8,739 bases of DNA from positions 1 to 8,739 of the forward strand of contig JAFAHB010000033.1 in NCBI GenBank assembly GCA_019237435.1. Direction: 5' to 3'. Shown piece by piece: positions 1 through 7,574 of this stretch. The position numbers were made by a program, and so were the translations under genes. The first letter of the stretch is position 1. The number at the start of each line of letters is the position of its first letter. The DNA is from Vulcanimicrobiota bacterium (GTDB lineage Bacteria > Vulcanimicrobiota > Vulcanimicrobiia > Vulcanimicrobiales > Vulcanimicrobiaceae). The notes beneath the pieces are model-generated. The model was not told where the DNA came from, made no database searches, and worked only from the letters and a program-made list of their open reading frames with translations.

Positions 1-2751
1 GATCGCGGGTCCGAGCTCGCCGAGCAACATCTCGGCGAGTGCGCGATGGGCGTCGGCAGCGAGCCGGAACCCCAAGCCGAACTCGGCGTTGTCTTCAAAG
101 AGCGAGTTGGACCAGGCCGGTCCGCGCCCTTCGGCATTCGTCGTCCACGGTGTAACGGGAAGATTGCCGCCGTAAATCGAGGAACAGCCGGTTGCGTTGG
201 CGATTTGCAATCGATCGCCGAACAGCTGCGAGAGCACCTTCAGATACGGAGTCTCGCCGCAACCGGCGCATGCACCCGAGAACTCAAAGGTTGGCTCGAG
301 AAACTGAACGCCGCGAACGTTGCCGAAATCGACCATCGCGCGGTCGTTGACGGGCAGTCGATCGAAAAAGGCAAAGCGCTCGCGGCTCGCTTCGAGCAGC
401 GGCGATTTCTCTACCAAATTGACCGCTTTTTTCGCGTGCACCACTGGGCTGTGCGCCGGACAGACCTCGACGCACCAAGCGCAACCGGTGCAATCTTCAA
501 CCGAGAAAGCCAGCGAGAATGCGACATCGGGGAAGCCCCGGACGTTCGCAGGCGCGGATTGAAAGGACGCCGGCGCGCCGGCGATCGCATCCTTGTCGTA
601 ATACTTCGCGCGAATCACGCTGTGCGGACAAACAAAGCTGCAGAGGCCGCACTGGATGCAGATCTCGGGATCCCAAGCTGCGACGAGGTCGGAGATGTTG
701 CGCTTCTCATAGGCGGCGGTCCCCGAGGGGTAGGTTCCGTCTACCGGCATCGCGCTCACGGGAATATCGTCGCCGCGTGCGGCGAGCATCTTGGCCGTCA
801 CGCTCCGGACGAATTGCGGCGCGGTCCGCGGAACGAGCTCGGTGAGGTCGATGAAGCTCGTAGTTGATGCGGAAACTGCAACCTCGTGCAGCTCGCTCAG
901 CGCGCGATCCACGGCCTCGCGATTCGCCGCGAGAATCGCCTCGCCGCGCTTGGCATACTTGCGCTCGATCGACGCTTTGATGCGCGCGATCGCGGCCTCG
1001 CGCGGCAGCACGCCGGAGAGCGCAAAGAAACACGTTTGCAAAATCGTGTTCGTTTTTTGGCCCAGACCAGCGTCGCGAGCAACGCGCGACGCATCGATCG
1101 TGTAGACGCGCAGGCGTTTCGCAATGATCTGCTCTTGAACGTTCTGCGGTAGATGCCGCCAAACGTCGTGCGGCGCGTATGGAGTGTTGAGCAGCAACGT
1201 TGCGCTGGGCGCGGCCGCCTCGAGGACGTCAAGGCGCGCGAGAAAGTCGAACTTGTGACAAGCGATGAAGCTGGCCGACTTGATGAGATACGGCGCCCGG
1301 ACCGGCTCCTCGCCGAAGCGCAGATAGGAGACCGTGCGCGCTCCCGACTTGTGGGCGTCGTAAACGAAGTAGGCTTGGGCGAAGAGCCCGGCATCCTCGG
1401 CGATGATTTTCACGCTCTCTTTGTTGGCGCCGACGGTGCCGTCGCTCCCGAGCCCGTAGAAGATCGCGCGCATGACGCCGCGGGACTCCAAGTCGAAGGA
1501 GCGATCGTACTCCAAGCTGGTATGCGAGACGTCGTCTTCGATGCCGATCGTGAAGTGGGTCAGCGGCCGGTCGCGCTCGAGTTCCTTGAAGACGGCGCAC
1601 GCCATCGCCGGATCGAACTCTTTGGACGAGAGTCCGTAGCGGCCGCCCACGAGGCGCGGTAACGCGCTGCGCTCGCCGTGCGTCAATTCCTCGGTCAGCG
1701 CCGTAACGACGTCGAGATAGAGCGGCTCGCCGCACGCTCCCGGCTCTTTGGTGCGGTCGAGCACCGCGGTTGCCGTGCACGATTGCGGCAGCGCCTTGCA
1801 GAACGCGTCTTTGGGAAACGGGCGGTAGAGGCGCACTTGAATGACGCCGACTCGCTCGCCGCGAGCGCGAAGACACGCAACCGTTTCGCGCAGCGTCTCG
1901 CTGGCCGAACCCATGACCACGACGACGCGCTCGGCGTCCGGATCGCCCGCGTACTCGACCAGCGAATAGCGGCGGCCGGTCAGAGCGCCGAAGCGATCCA
2001 TCGTCGCTTCTACGATTTTCGGGATGCGCTCGTAAAACGGATTCGCCGCCTCGCTGGCTTGGAAGAACGTGTCGGGATTGTGCGCCGTTCCGCGGATGAA
2101 CGGATGCTCCGGATCGAGCGCGCGCCGGCGATGCGCCCAGACCCATTCGTCGGAGATCATGGCGCGAATCAGATCGTCGGAGAGCAGTGCGATCGTATTG
2201 ATTTCGTGCGACGTGCGAAAGCCGTCGAAAAAATGCAGGAATGGCACGCGGCCTTGCAGCGTCGCGGCCTGCGCGATGAGCGCGCAGTCGTGGGCCTCCT
2301 GTACCGACGCGGAACCGAGAATCGCGAAACCGGTCGCGCGCGCGGCCATCACGTCGGAGTGGTCGCCGAAGATCGAAAGCGCATGCGTGGCGACGGAGCG
2401 CGCGGCAACGTGAAAGACCGCCGGCGTCAGCTCGCCCGCGATCTTGAACATGTTGGGAAGCATCAAGAGCAGACCTTGCGAGGCGGTGAATGTCGTCGCG
2501 AGCGCGCCGGATTGCAGCGCGCCGTGCAACGCGCCTGCCGCGCCGCCCTCGCTCTGCATCTGGACCACGGTGGGGACGGTGCCCCAAAGGTTCGAGATTC
2601 CGGCCGCCGACCACGCGTCGGCGTGCTCGGCCATCGGTGAAGCCGGCGTGATCGGATAGATCGCGCAGACTTCGTTGGTGCGATAGGCGACGTAGGCGAC
2701 CGCTTCATTCGCGTCGAGCGCTACGATGCGCGGAGATGCCGGGGACGCCAT
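1..2751 (-). CDS. nifJ: Pyruvate:ferredoxin (flavodoxin) oxidoreductase, NifJ type, C-terminus cut off by window edge
   Basis: This single-chain, thiamine-diphosphate and iron-sulfur enzyme of the cytoplasm oxidises pyruvate with CoA to acetyl-CoA and CO2, passing electrons to ferredoxin or flavodoxin. One open frame of 917 codons runs from an ATG at 2751-2749 to the window edge; the family is about 1170-1200 residues, so roughly the last quarter is missing. Seen in order: the YPITPASPM motif (residues 32-40, with Thr35), Glu68 in QMQSEGGAAG, and VAARSVATHALSIFGDHSD (115-133, with Arg118). A GSDGTVGANK loop follows at 435-444. Two ferredoxin clusters come next, C698/C701/C704/C708 and C754/C757/C760/C764. 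The start of the TPP domain (CAGCGETPY) contributes C828, C831 and C856 of the third cluster; its fourth cysteine would lie beyond the edge. The start overlaps the stop of the upstream oxidoreductase gene (TGATG) and no clear Shine-Dalgarno is visible, so translational coupling is likely. Family assignment is very secure; pyruvate as the substrate is inferred from the family. Confidence 0.96.
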   Translation of the reverse strand, partial: MASPASPRIVALDANEAVAYVAYRTNEVCAIYPITPASPMAEHADAWSAAGISNLWGTVPTVVQMQSEGGAAGALHGALQSGALATTFTASQGLLLMLPNMFKIAGELTPAVFHVAARSVATHALSIFGDHSDVMAARATGFAILGSASVQEAHDCALIAQAATLQGRVPFLHFFDGFRTSHEINTIALLSDDLIRAMISDEWVWAHRRRALDPEHPFIRGTAHNPDTFFQASEAANPFYERIPKIVEATMDRFGALTGRRYSLVEYAGDPDAERVVVVMGSASETLRETVACLRARGERVGVIQVRLYRPFPKDAFCKALPQSCTATAVLDRTKEPGACGEPLYLDVVTALTEELTHGERSALPRLVGGRYGLSSKEFDPAMACAVFKELERDRPLTHFTIGIEDDVSHTSLEYDRSFDLESRGVMRAIFYGLGSDGTVGANKESVKIIAEDAGLFAQAYFVYDAHKSGARTVSYLRFGEEPVRAPYLIKSASFIACHKFDFLARLDVLEAAAPSATLLLNTPYAPHDVWRHLPQNVQEQIIAKRLRVYTIDASRVARDAGLGQKTNTILQTCFFALSGVLPREAAIARIKASIERKYAKRGEAILAANREAVDRALSELHEVAVSASTTSFIDLTELVPRTAPQFVRSVTAKMLAARGDDIPVSAMPVDGTYPSGTAAYEKRNISDLVAAWDPEICIQCGLCSFVCPHSVIRAKYYDKDAIAGAPASFQSAPANVRGFPDVAFSLAFSVEDCTGCAWCVEVCPAHSPVVHAKKAVNLVEKSPLLEASRERFAFFDRLPVNDRAMVDFGNVRGVQFLEPTFEFSGACAGCGETPYLKVLSQLFGDRLQIANATGCSSIYGGNLPVTPWTTNAEGRGPAWSNSLFEDNAEFGLGFRLAADAHRALAEMLLGELGPAI

Positions 2752-4406
2752 CAGGTTGCGCTCGCCGGTTCGGGGATCATCTCGATTGCATGCACCGGAC
2801 AGGCGGCGAAGCAGACGGCGCAGCCGGTGCAGCGATCGTATTCGACGCGGTAGCGGTTGCCTGGGCCGAGCTTCACGATCGCCGCTTCGGGACAGGCAGC
2901 GTAGCATTGATCGCACTCGAAGCAGTTTCCGCACGAAAGACAGCGCCGCGCTTCATGGCGCGATTCCGCCTCACTGAGACCGGCGACCGTTTCGGAAAAG
3001 CTCGTCAGACGCTCCTCGATCGGGGCGAGGCGCTCGCGTTTTGGCGCAACGTCGCTGTAGATCGGCAGATGGAGCATGGCATAGTCGACCGGCGGATTGC
3101 GTCGCTCAATCGCTGCCGGTACGCCGCGCAGCCAGCGATCGATCGCGCGGGCCGCGCGCTTGCCGTGGCCGATCGCGATCGTCACCGAACGCTCCCCCGG
3201 AGTTGCATCGCCGCCGGCAAAAAAGCCGGCGCGGCCGGTCATGAGATTTGCGTCCACCGCGATGCTGTCGTCGTCGCCGATCGCAATATCGGGCACCGAT
3301 CGTAGAAAGCTCGTATCGGCGCGCTCGCCGAGTGCGAGCACCACGCTGTCGGCGGTGAGCCGCTCGGTCTTACCGGTCGGCTGCGGAACGCCGTTCTCGT
3401 CCAACTCGACTTCTTCGACGATCACGTCGCCTTCGCCGACGCTCTTAATGTTGCTCAGCCAGCGAATCTTGACGCCTTCGCTCAGCGCCTCTTCGATCTC
3501 GAAATCGTGCGCTTTCATGTGCCGGCGATCGCGATGATAAACGATGAGCGGCTCATCCGCACCGAGACGCCGCGCCGAACGCGCGACGTCCATCGCGGTA
3601 TCGCCGCCGCCGTAGACGATCACGCGGCGTCCGAGCTGCGGCGGCTCGCCGGCTTCGATTCCGCGGAGAACGTTCAGTGCCGTAAGCACGCGGCCGGCAT
3701 CCCGTGCCGGAATGTCGATGCGGTGGTCGAGCTGCGCACCGATCGCGATGAGCACTGCGTCGAAACGGCCGGATTCCTTTTCGGCGACGACGTCCGTGAC
3801 AGCGTGATCCTGCACGATGTTGACGCCCATCGCCTCGATCCGCGCGATCTCGCGCATCAAGTCTTCACGCGGCAGCCGATACGCGGGAATTCCGAAGTGC
3901 AGCATGCCGCCGGGAAGCGGACCCGCATCGCGTATCTCCACCGCATGGCCGCGCCGCGCGAGATGGTAGGCTGCGGAAAGGCCGCACGGTCCGCTGCCGA
4001 TGACGAGAATGCGTTTTCCGGTGGAAGCCGCGGTTGCAACGCGCCACCCTTCCCGCACCGCCAAGTCGCCGAGATACCGCTCGATCGCGTGAATTCCAAC
4101 GGCGCTGTCGAGTTCCCGACGGTTGCAGTGCGATTCACACGGATGAAAGCAGACCCGCCCGCAGACGGCCGGAAAAGGGTTGTCTTCGACCAGCTGCAGC
4201 CAGGCATCGCGGTGCCGCCCCGCTTGTGCATATGCCAGCCAAGCTTGAACGTTCTCGCCTGCGGGACACGCTTCGTTGCACGGAGGCAGAAAATCCATGT
4301 AGACGGGGCGGCGCTCCCGGATTGGCCCGGTTCCAGGCTCGCGTAGCAAATCGACGACTGGCGTCATGTCGGCGGCGCCGCGGCGTGCACTCTTCGCTTT
4401 CGTCAC
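2751..4406 (-). CDS. GltD/DsrL-like FAD- and NAD(P)-binding oxidoreductase with C-terminal 2x[4Fe-4S] ferredoxin domain
   Basis: This 551-residue protein probably shuttles electrons between NAD(P)H and low-potential iron-sulfur carriers. The N-terminal cysteine set C43, C47, C82, C86, C90, C94 matches the iron-sulfur domain of the glutamate synthase small subunit. It is followed by an FAD-binding GSGPCG (137-142), the PGGMLHFGIPAYRLP segment (165-179), an NAD(P)-binding GGGDTAMD (266-273) and a second FAD motif, FFAGGD (395-400). GltD proteins usually end near 460-480 residues; here a ferredoxin-like extension carries C495/C498/C501/C505 and C526/C529/C532/C536, with two extra cysteines at C489 and C492. 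The architecture resembles DsrL, but no dsr genes are present, nor a glutamate synthase large subunit. The neighbour is nifJ, overlapping by one base, so a role as its NAD(P)H-linked electron partner is inferred. The start at 4406 is GTG without a clear ribosome site; an ATG at 4367 (residue 14) is an alternative, and all domains lie downstream of both. Confidence 0.9.
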   Translation of the reverse strand: MTKAKSARRGAADMTPVVDLLREPGTGPIRERRPVYMDFLPPCNEACPAGENVQAWLAYAQAGRHRDAWLQLVEDNPFPAVCGRVCFHPCESHCNRRELDSAVGIHAIERYLGDLAVREGWRVATAASTGKRILVIGSGPCGLSAAYHLARRGHAVEIRDAGPLPGGMLHFGIPAYRLPREDLMREIARIEAMGVNIVQDHAVTDVVAEKESGRFDAVLIAIGAQLDHRIDIPARDAGRVLTALNVLRGIEAGEPPQLGRRVIVYGGGDTAMDVARSARRLGADEPLIVYHRDRRHMKAHDFEIEEALSEGVKIRWLSNIKSVGEGDVIVEEVELDENGVPQPTGKTERLTADSVVLALGERADTSFLRSVPDIAIGDDDSIAVDANLMTGRAGFFAGGDATPGERSVTIAIGHGKRAARAIDRWLRGVPAAIERRNPPVDYAMLHLPIYSDVAPKRERLAPIEERLTSFSETVAGLSEAESRHEARRCLSCGNCFECDQCYAACPEAAIVKLGPGNRYRVEYDRCTGCAVCFAACPVHAIEMIPEPASAT

Positions 4407-4445
4407 GTTTGAGTCAGGCTAGCACGCTGGTCGGCAGAGCTTGAG

Positions 4446-4480
4446 AAAAACCGATGAAGCCGACCGCGTCGCCGCCGGCT
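4446..4480 (-). terminator. Weak hairpin followed by a T-tract, possible terminator after the alcohol dehydrogenase gene
   Basis: In the 87-base gap between the alcohol dehydrogenase stop and the next start, the minus strand can form a 7-base-pair stem (arms 4480-4474 and 4464-4458, one G-U pair) with a 9-base loop. A run of five T follows at 4450-4446. The seven-base spacer between stem and T-run is longer than in a canonical intrinsic terminator, so it may only attenuate transcription or do nothing. The rest of the gap shows no convincing promoter for the downstream pair. Whether the two downstream genes share the operon is therefore open. Confidence 0.3.
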
Positions 4481-4493
4481 GCTTCGTAGCGGG

Positions 4494-5576
4494 CTAGCCG
4501 GCTGAAACCGCGCCAGCGCTGCCCACGAGCTCGCGTTCGCTGCGCGCTGCGGTGAGGTCGAGGACGATCCTACCGTCTACGCGCCCAGCTTTGAGCTCGG
4601 AGAAGACGTGATTGATTTCCTCCAGTGGTGCGGTGTTGACGTTTGCCTTTATTTTGCCTTCGGCAGCCAGTGCGATCGCCTGTGCGAGATCGAAGCGCGT
4701 CCCGACGATCGAGCCCCGAATCGTGAGCCGTTTGAGCACGACGTCGAAAATCGGCACGGGGAAATCCCCCGGCGGCAGGCCGTTGAGCGCAACCGTACCG
4801 CCGCGGCGCACGTATTGCAGCGCCTGCGAAAACGCCGGCGGCGAAACCGCGGTGACGAGCACGCCGTGCGCGCCGCCTTTGGTCAGCTCGAGGACTTGCC
4901 CGACCGCGTCGGGCGAGCGCGCGTCGAACGCAGCATCGGCGCCGAGCGAGCGCGCCAGATCGAGCTTCTCTTTCGCGACGTCTAAACCGACGACGCGCAT
5001 GCCCATCGCCTTGGCATACTGGACCGCGATGTGGCCGAGCCCGCCGAGGCCGGAAATCGCGATCCAGTGGCCCGGCTGCGTCTCGGTCTCCTTGATGCCT
5101 TTGTAGGTCGTTACGCCGGCGCAGATGATCGGCGCGATCCGCGCGAAGTCAACATCTTCAGGAAGGCGCCCGGCATAAGCGGCCGAGGCTATTGCATACT
5201 GTGCGAAGCCACCGTCAACGCTGTAGCCGCTGTTCCGCTGCTCTTCGCAGAGCGTCTCCCAACCTGTGATGCAGTACTCGCACATTCCGCACGCGTCGTG
5301 CAGCCAAGCGATTCCGACCGCATCGCCGACCTTGTAGTTGGTGACTCCCCCGCCGAGCGCGGCGACGCGCCCGGCGGTCTCGTGACCCGGCACGAACGGT
5401 GGAGCAGGTTTCACCGGCCAATCGCCCTCGGCGGCGTGCAGGTCGGTGTGGCAGACGCCGCAGGCGACCACCTCAACGAGCAGTTCACCCGGCCCAGGAA
5501 CGGGGACGGGCAGTTCTTCGATTACAAGCGGCTGTCCGAACTCGCGAACGACGGCGGCTTTCATCGTTTTTGCCAT
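4494..5576 (-). CDS. adhP: Zinc-dependent NAD-linked alcohol dehydrogenase, AdhP-like
   Basis: This 360-residue medium-chain dehydrogenase of the cytoplasm interconverts primary alcohols such as ethanol with aldehydes. Catalytic zinc ligands are Cys42 (in CGVCHTDLH), His65-Glu66 (in PGHE) and Cys152 (in CAGVTTYKG); structural zinc ligands are Cys96, Cys99, Cys102 and Cys110. The Rossmann motif GLGGLG is at 176-181 and an acidic Asp199 ends the second strand, which favours NAD over NADP. The family is close to E. coli AdhP; exact alcohol preference cannot be read from the sequence. The C-terminus carries about 15-20 residues beyond the usual end, low in obvious structure. The start at 5576 is supported by a good Shine-Dalgarno and lies inside the 3' end of the DUF779 gene (16-base overlap), so the two are probably co-translated. 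With the aldehyde dehydrogenase upstream it would complete ethanol to acetate oxidation, or work in reverse for fermentation. Confidence 0.94.
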   Translation of the reverse strand: MAKTMKAAVVREFGQPLVIEELPVPVPGPGELLVEVVACGVCHTDLHAAEGDWPVKPAPPFVPGHETAGRVAALGGGVTNYKVGDAVGIAWLHDACGMCEYCITGWETLCEEQRNSGYSVDGGFAQYAIASAAYAGRLPEDVDFARIAPIICAGVTTYKGIKETETQPGHWIAISGLGGLGHIAVQYAKAMGMRVVGLDVAKEKLDLARSLGADAAFDARSPDAVGQVLELTKGGAHGVLVTAVSPPAFSQALQYVRRGGTVALNGLPPGDFPVPIFDVVLKRLTIRGSIVGTRFDLAQAIALAAEGKIKANVNTAPLEEINHVFSELKAGRVDGRIVLDLTAARSERELVGSAGAVSAG

Positions 5577-5962
5577 GGTTTTATCCCTCCAACTTTTTCG
5601 ACCGGCGCTAGATGAGCGAGTTCATCGTCCGTATAGAGCCGAGATCTAGTGAGGAAACGGACTTCCTCAGAGTTTTCAAGTGAGAACATTCCGCCGCGAC
5701 CCGGCACGACGTCAATCACGAGCTTGGTGTGCTTCCAATATTCGAACTGCGAAGCGCTGATGTAAAATGGCGCATTCCCGATCTCTCCGAGCTTCACGTC
5801 GGCACTGCCGAGAAAGAACTCGCCGAGCTGGTAGCACATTGGGCTGCTGCCGTCACAGCAGCCGCCGGACTGGTGAAACATTACCGGGCCGTACTTAGCC
5901 CGCAGGCGCTCGATCAATCCGAGCGCCGCCGGCGTCGCTTCCACGCGCATTGCGCGATCCAT
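5561..5962 (-). CDS. DUF779-family protein, function unknown
   Basis: This small 133-residue soluble protein has no signal peptide or membrane segment. It carries the family core FHQSGGCCDGSSPMC (residues 29-43), with cysteines 35, 36 and 43 and Asp37 in a cluster that could bind metal or react with electrophiles. It also has the strongly conserved SASQFEYWKHT stretch and the VVPGRGG and RFLTRSRL motifs. From memory, DUF779 genes often sit next to NAD-linked acetaldehyde dehydrogenases (for example Rv0458/Rv0459 in Mycobacterium tuberculosis), but no biochemical role is established that I know of. Here it lies 5 bases after the aldehyde dehydrogenase and overlaps the alcohol dehydrogenase by 16, so it is an integral operon member. 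The chosen ATG at 5962 follows the upstream stop; an ATG at 5950 is an equally possible start, since conserved sequence begins just after it and neither has a strong Shine-Dalgarno. The frame stays open far upstream, but only as an overlap with the dehydrogenase gene. Confidence 0.92.
   Translation of the reverse strand: MDRAMRVEATPAALGLIERLRAKYGPVMFHQSGGCCDGSSPMCYQLGEFFLGSADVKLGEIGNAPFYISASQFEYWKHTKLVIDVVPGRGGMFSLENSEEVRFLTRSRLYTDDELAHLAPVEKVGGIKPWQKR
5585..5590 (-). promoter_or_regulatory. Ribosome binding site of the alcohol dehydrogenase, inside the DUF779 gene
   Basis: GGAGGG on the minus strand sits 8 bases before the ATG at 5576. It fixes that start over the internal ATG four codons later, and it is embedded in the last codons of the DUF779 gene, so ribosomes finishing that gene could hand over directly. 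Confidence 0.75.
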
Positions 5963-5967
5963 CGCAG

Positions 5968-7509
5968 TTAAAAGAGTCCGAGCTTCTTCGGGCTGTAGCT
6001 GACCAGCACGTTCTTGGTCTGTTGATAGTGGTCGAGCATCATCTTGTGTGTTTCGCGCCCGAAACCCGATTGTTTGTAGCCGCCGAAGGCCGCGTGCGCC
6101 GGGTAGGCGTGATAGCAGTTCGTCCACACGCGTCCCGCTGCAATTCCGCGCCCCATCCGGTACGCGGTGTTGAGATCGCGCGTCCAGACACCGGCTCCCA
6201 AGCCGTAGAGCGTGTCGTTGGCGATTGCGAGCGCCTCGCTTTCGTCTTTGAAAGTCGTAACCGCGACCACCGGACCGAAGATCTCTTCCTGGAACACGCG
6301 CATTTTGTTGTGCCCTTTGAGAACCGTGGGCTCGATGTAGTAGCCGTGTTTGAGCTCGCCGTTGATTTTGGCGCGACCGCCGCCGATGAGGACTTGAGCG
6401 CCTTCCTGCCGGCCGACGTCGAGATAGGAAAGAATCTTCTCCATCTGTTCGTTCGAGGCTTGAGCGCCGATCATCGTCGCAGGATCGAGCGGGCTGCCTT
6501 GTTTGATTGCCTTCACGCGCGCCAGCGCCCGCTCCATGAACTTCACGTAGATCGATTCCTGAACGAGCGCGCGCGACGGACACGTGCAGACCTCTCCCTG
6601 GTTGACGGCGAACATGGTGAAGCCTTCGAGCGTCTTGTCGAAGAAGGCGTCGTCTTTGGCCATTACGTCTTCGAAGAAAATGTTCGGCGATTTGCCGCCC
6701 AGCTCGAGCGTCACCGGAATCAAGTTCTGCGACGCATATTGCATGACAAGCCGTCCTGTCGTCGTTTCGCCGGTGAACGCGATCTTAGCGATTCGCGTGC
6801 TCGAAGCGAGCGGTTTGCCCGCCTCCAATCCGAATCCGTTGACGACGTTGAGCACGCCCGGGGGCAGCAGGTCGGCAATCAGCTCCAGCCAGACCATGAT
6901 CGAAGCCGGAGTCTGTTCGGCCGGCTTGATTACGACGCAGTTCCCTGCGGCCAGCGCCGGCGCCAGCTTCCAGGATGCCATAAGCAGCGGGAAGTTCCAC
7001 GGGATGATCTGGCCAACGACGCCCAACGGCTCGTGGTAGTGGTAGGCGATCGTCTCGCCGTCGAGCTCGCCGATACTGCCTTCCTGCGCGCGGATCGCCG
7101 CCGCAAAGTAGCGGAAGTGGTCGATGGCGAGCGGCACGTCAACGCCGGTCGATTCGCGAATCGGCTTGCCGTTATCAACCGTCTCGGCAAGCGCGAGCAG
7201 CTCGGCCTTGGCTTCCATGCGGTCGGCGATGCGGTTGAGAATGTTCGCGCGCTGGGTCGGAGAGGTATCTCCCCACGACGCGCGCGCGGAGTGAGCGGCG
7301 TCGAGCGCGAGCTCGATGTCTTCCGCATTCGATCGCGCGACCTCGGTGAACGGCAGGCCGACGATCGGACTGAGATTCGCGAAATACTTGCCGCCGGCCG
7401 GTGAAGTGAATCGCCCGCCGATGAAGTTGTCGTAGCGTTTCTTGAAGGGGTTCTCGACGCCGAGCCGGCTCAAGTCGTAGAGCTCGGTGCGCTCGATGGT
7501 AGTCGTCAT
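5968..7509 (-). CDS. exaC: NAD-dependent acetaldehyde dehydrogenase, ExaC/AcoD type
   Basis: This 513-residue enzyme oxidises acetaldehyde (and probably other short aldehydes) to the free acid with NAD in the cytoplasm. Seen: the PWNFP motif with Asn172, Lys195 in IKPAEQTP, the general base Glu269 in LELGGKSPN, and the catalytic Cys308 in [21 protein letters not shown] and [12 protein letters not shown] follow near the C-terminus. The GEVCTCPSR signature, rather than the more common GQVC-C-A-G-R, together with the N-terminal YDNFIGG and FANLSPI segments, points to the ExaC/AcoD/AldB group linked to ethanol and acetoin use; the exact substrate is inferred. Length is normal and all catalytic residues are present. 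The ATG at 7509 has a well-placed GGGAGA 8 bases upstream. It is the first gene of the minus-strand run and is divergent from the response regulator, whose shared intergenic region probably controls it. Confidence 0.95.
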   Translation of the reverse strand: MTTTIERTELYDLSRLGVENPFKKRYDNFIGGRFTSPAGGKYFANLSPIVGLPFTEVARSNAEDIELALDAAHSARASWGDTSPTQRANILNRIADRMEAKAELLALAETVDNGKPIRESTGVDVPLAIDHFRYFAAAIRAQEGSIGELDGETIAYHYHEPLGVVGQIIPWNFPLLMASWKLAPALAAGNCVVIKPAEQTPASIMVWLELIADLLPPGVLNVVNGFGLEAGKPLASSTRIAKIAFTGETTTGRLVMQYASQNLIPVTLELGGKSPNIFFEDVMAKDDAFFDKTLEGFTMFAVNQGEVCTCPSRALVQESIYVKFMERALARVKAIKQGSPLDPATMIGAQASNEQMEKILSYLDVGRQEGAQVLIGGGRAKINGELKHGYYIEPTVLKGHNKMRVFQEEIFGPVVAVTTFKDESEALAIANDTLYGLGAGVWTRDLNTAYRMGRGIAAGRVWTNCYHAYPAHAAFGGYKQSGFGRETHKMMLDHYQQTKNVLVSYSPKKLGLF

Positions 7510-7511
7510 GA

Positions 7512-7567
7512 TATAGTTCTCCCGTTGCCAAAGAGGGTAGCGCGCCGCGGGCGCACTGAGAACTATA
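7512..7567. repeat. Perfect 10-base inverted repeat in the divergent intergenic region, candidate operator
   Basis: TATAGTTCTC at 7512-7521 and its exact reverse complement GAGAACTATA at 7558-7567 lie 46 bases apart, start to start. Read in each gene's own direction, the same GAGAACTATA stands immediately ahead of both start codons: 2 bases before the aldehyde dehydrogenase ATG and 7 bases before the response regulator ATG. Between them is a GC-rich palindrome with a 3-base centre (GCGCC-GCG-GGCGC, 7542-7554). The TATA part of the right arm could serve as a -10 element giving a nearly leaderless regulator transcript; no good -35 is visible. An operator for a dimeric regulator, possibly the adjacent response regulator, is an inference. 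Confidence 0.5.
7518..7523 (-). promoter_or_regulatory. Ribosome binding site of the acetaldehyde dehydrogenase
   Basis: GGGAGA on the minus strand lies 8 bases before the ATG at 7509 and supports that start. It partly overlaps one arm of the intergenic inverted repeat, so a protein or RNA structure using that arm could also affect translation. Confidence 0.65.
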
Positions 7568-7574
7568 CGAAGGT

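Noticed and set aside
1229..2614. A 461-codon minus-strand open frame within the nifJ region
   Set aside because: It is out of frame with nifJ, is arginine-rich and shows no domains, whereas the nifJ frame carries continuous family motifs across the same stretch.
1678..2640. A 320-codon plus-strand open frame opposite nifJ
   Set aside because: It is antisense to an unbroken, well-conserved coding frame, with arginine-rich composition and no motif.
1..2751. A possible frameshift or pseudogene in nifJ, since no single long complete frame covers it
   Set aside because: Reading the minus strand from 2751 gives one uninterrupted frame of 917 codons to base 1. It only lacks a stop because the window ends.
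5963..6583. An upstream extension of the DUF779 frame giving a 340-residue protein
   Set aside because: The extra 207 codons lie inside the aldehyde dehydrogenase in another frame and read as low-complexity arginine-rich sequence. Family similarity starts only around the ATGs at 5962/5950.
5950..7404. A 484-codon open frame on the plus strand, opposite the aldehyde dehydrogenase
   Set aside because: It is the antisense shadow of a gene with full family motifs. The protein is rich in Arg, Asp and Val without recognisable domains, as expected of reverse frames in GC-rich codons.
7510..7574. A sigma-54 promoter in the divergent region, suggested by TGGCA on the minus strand
   Set aside because: The second element (TTGC-like, with GC at the -12 position) is absent at the required spacing.
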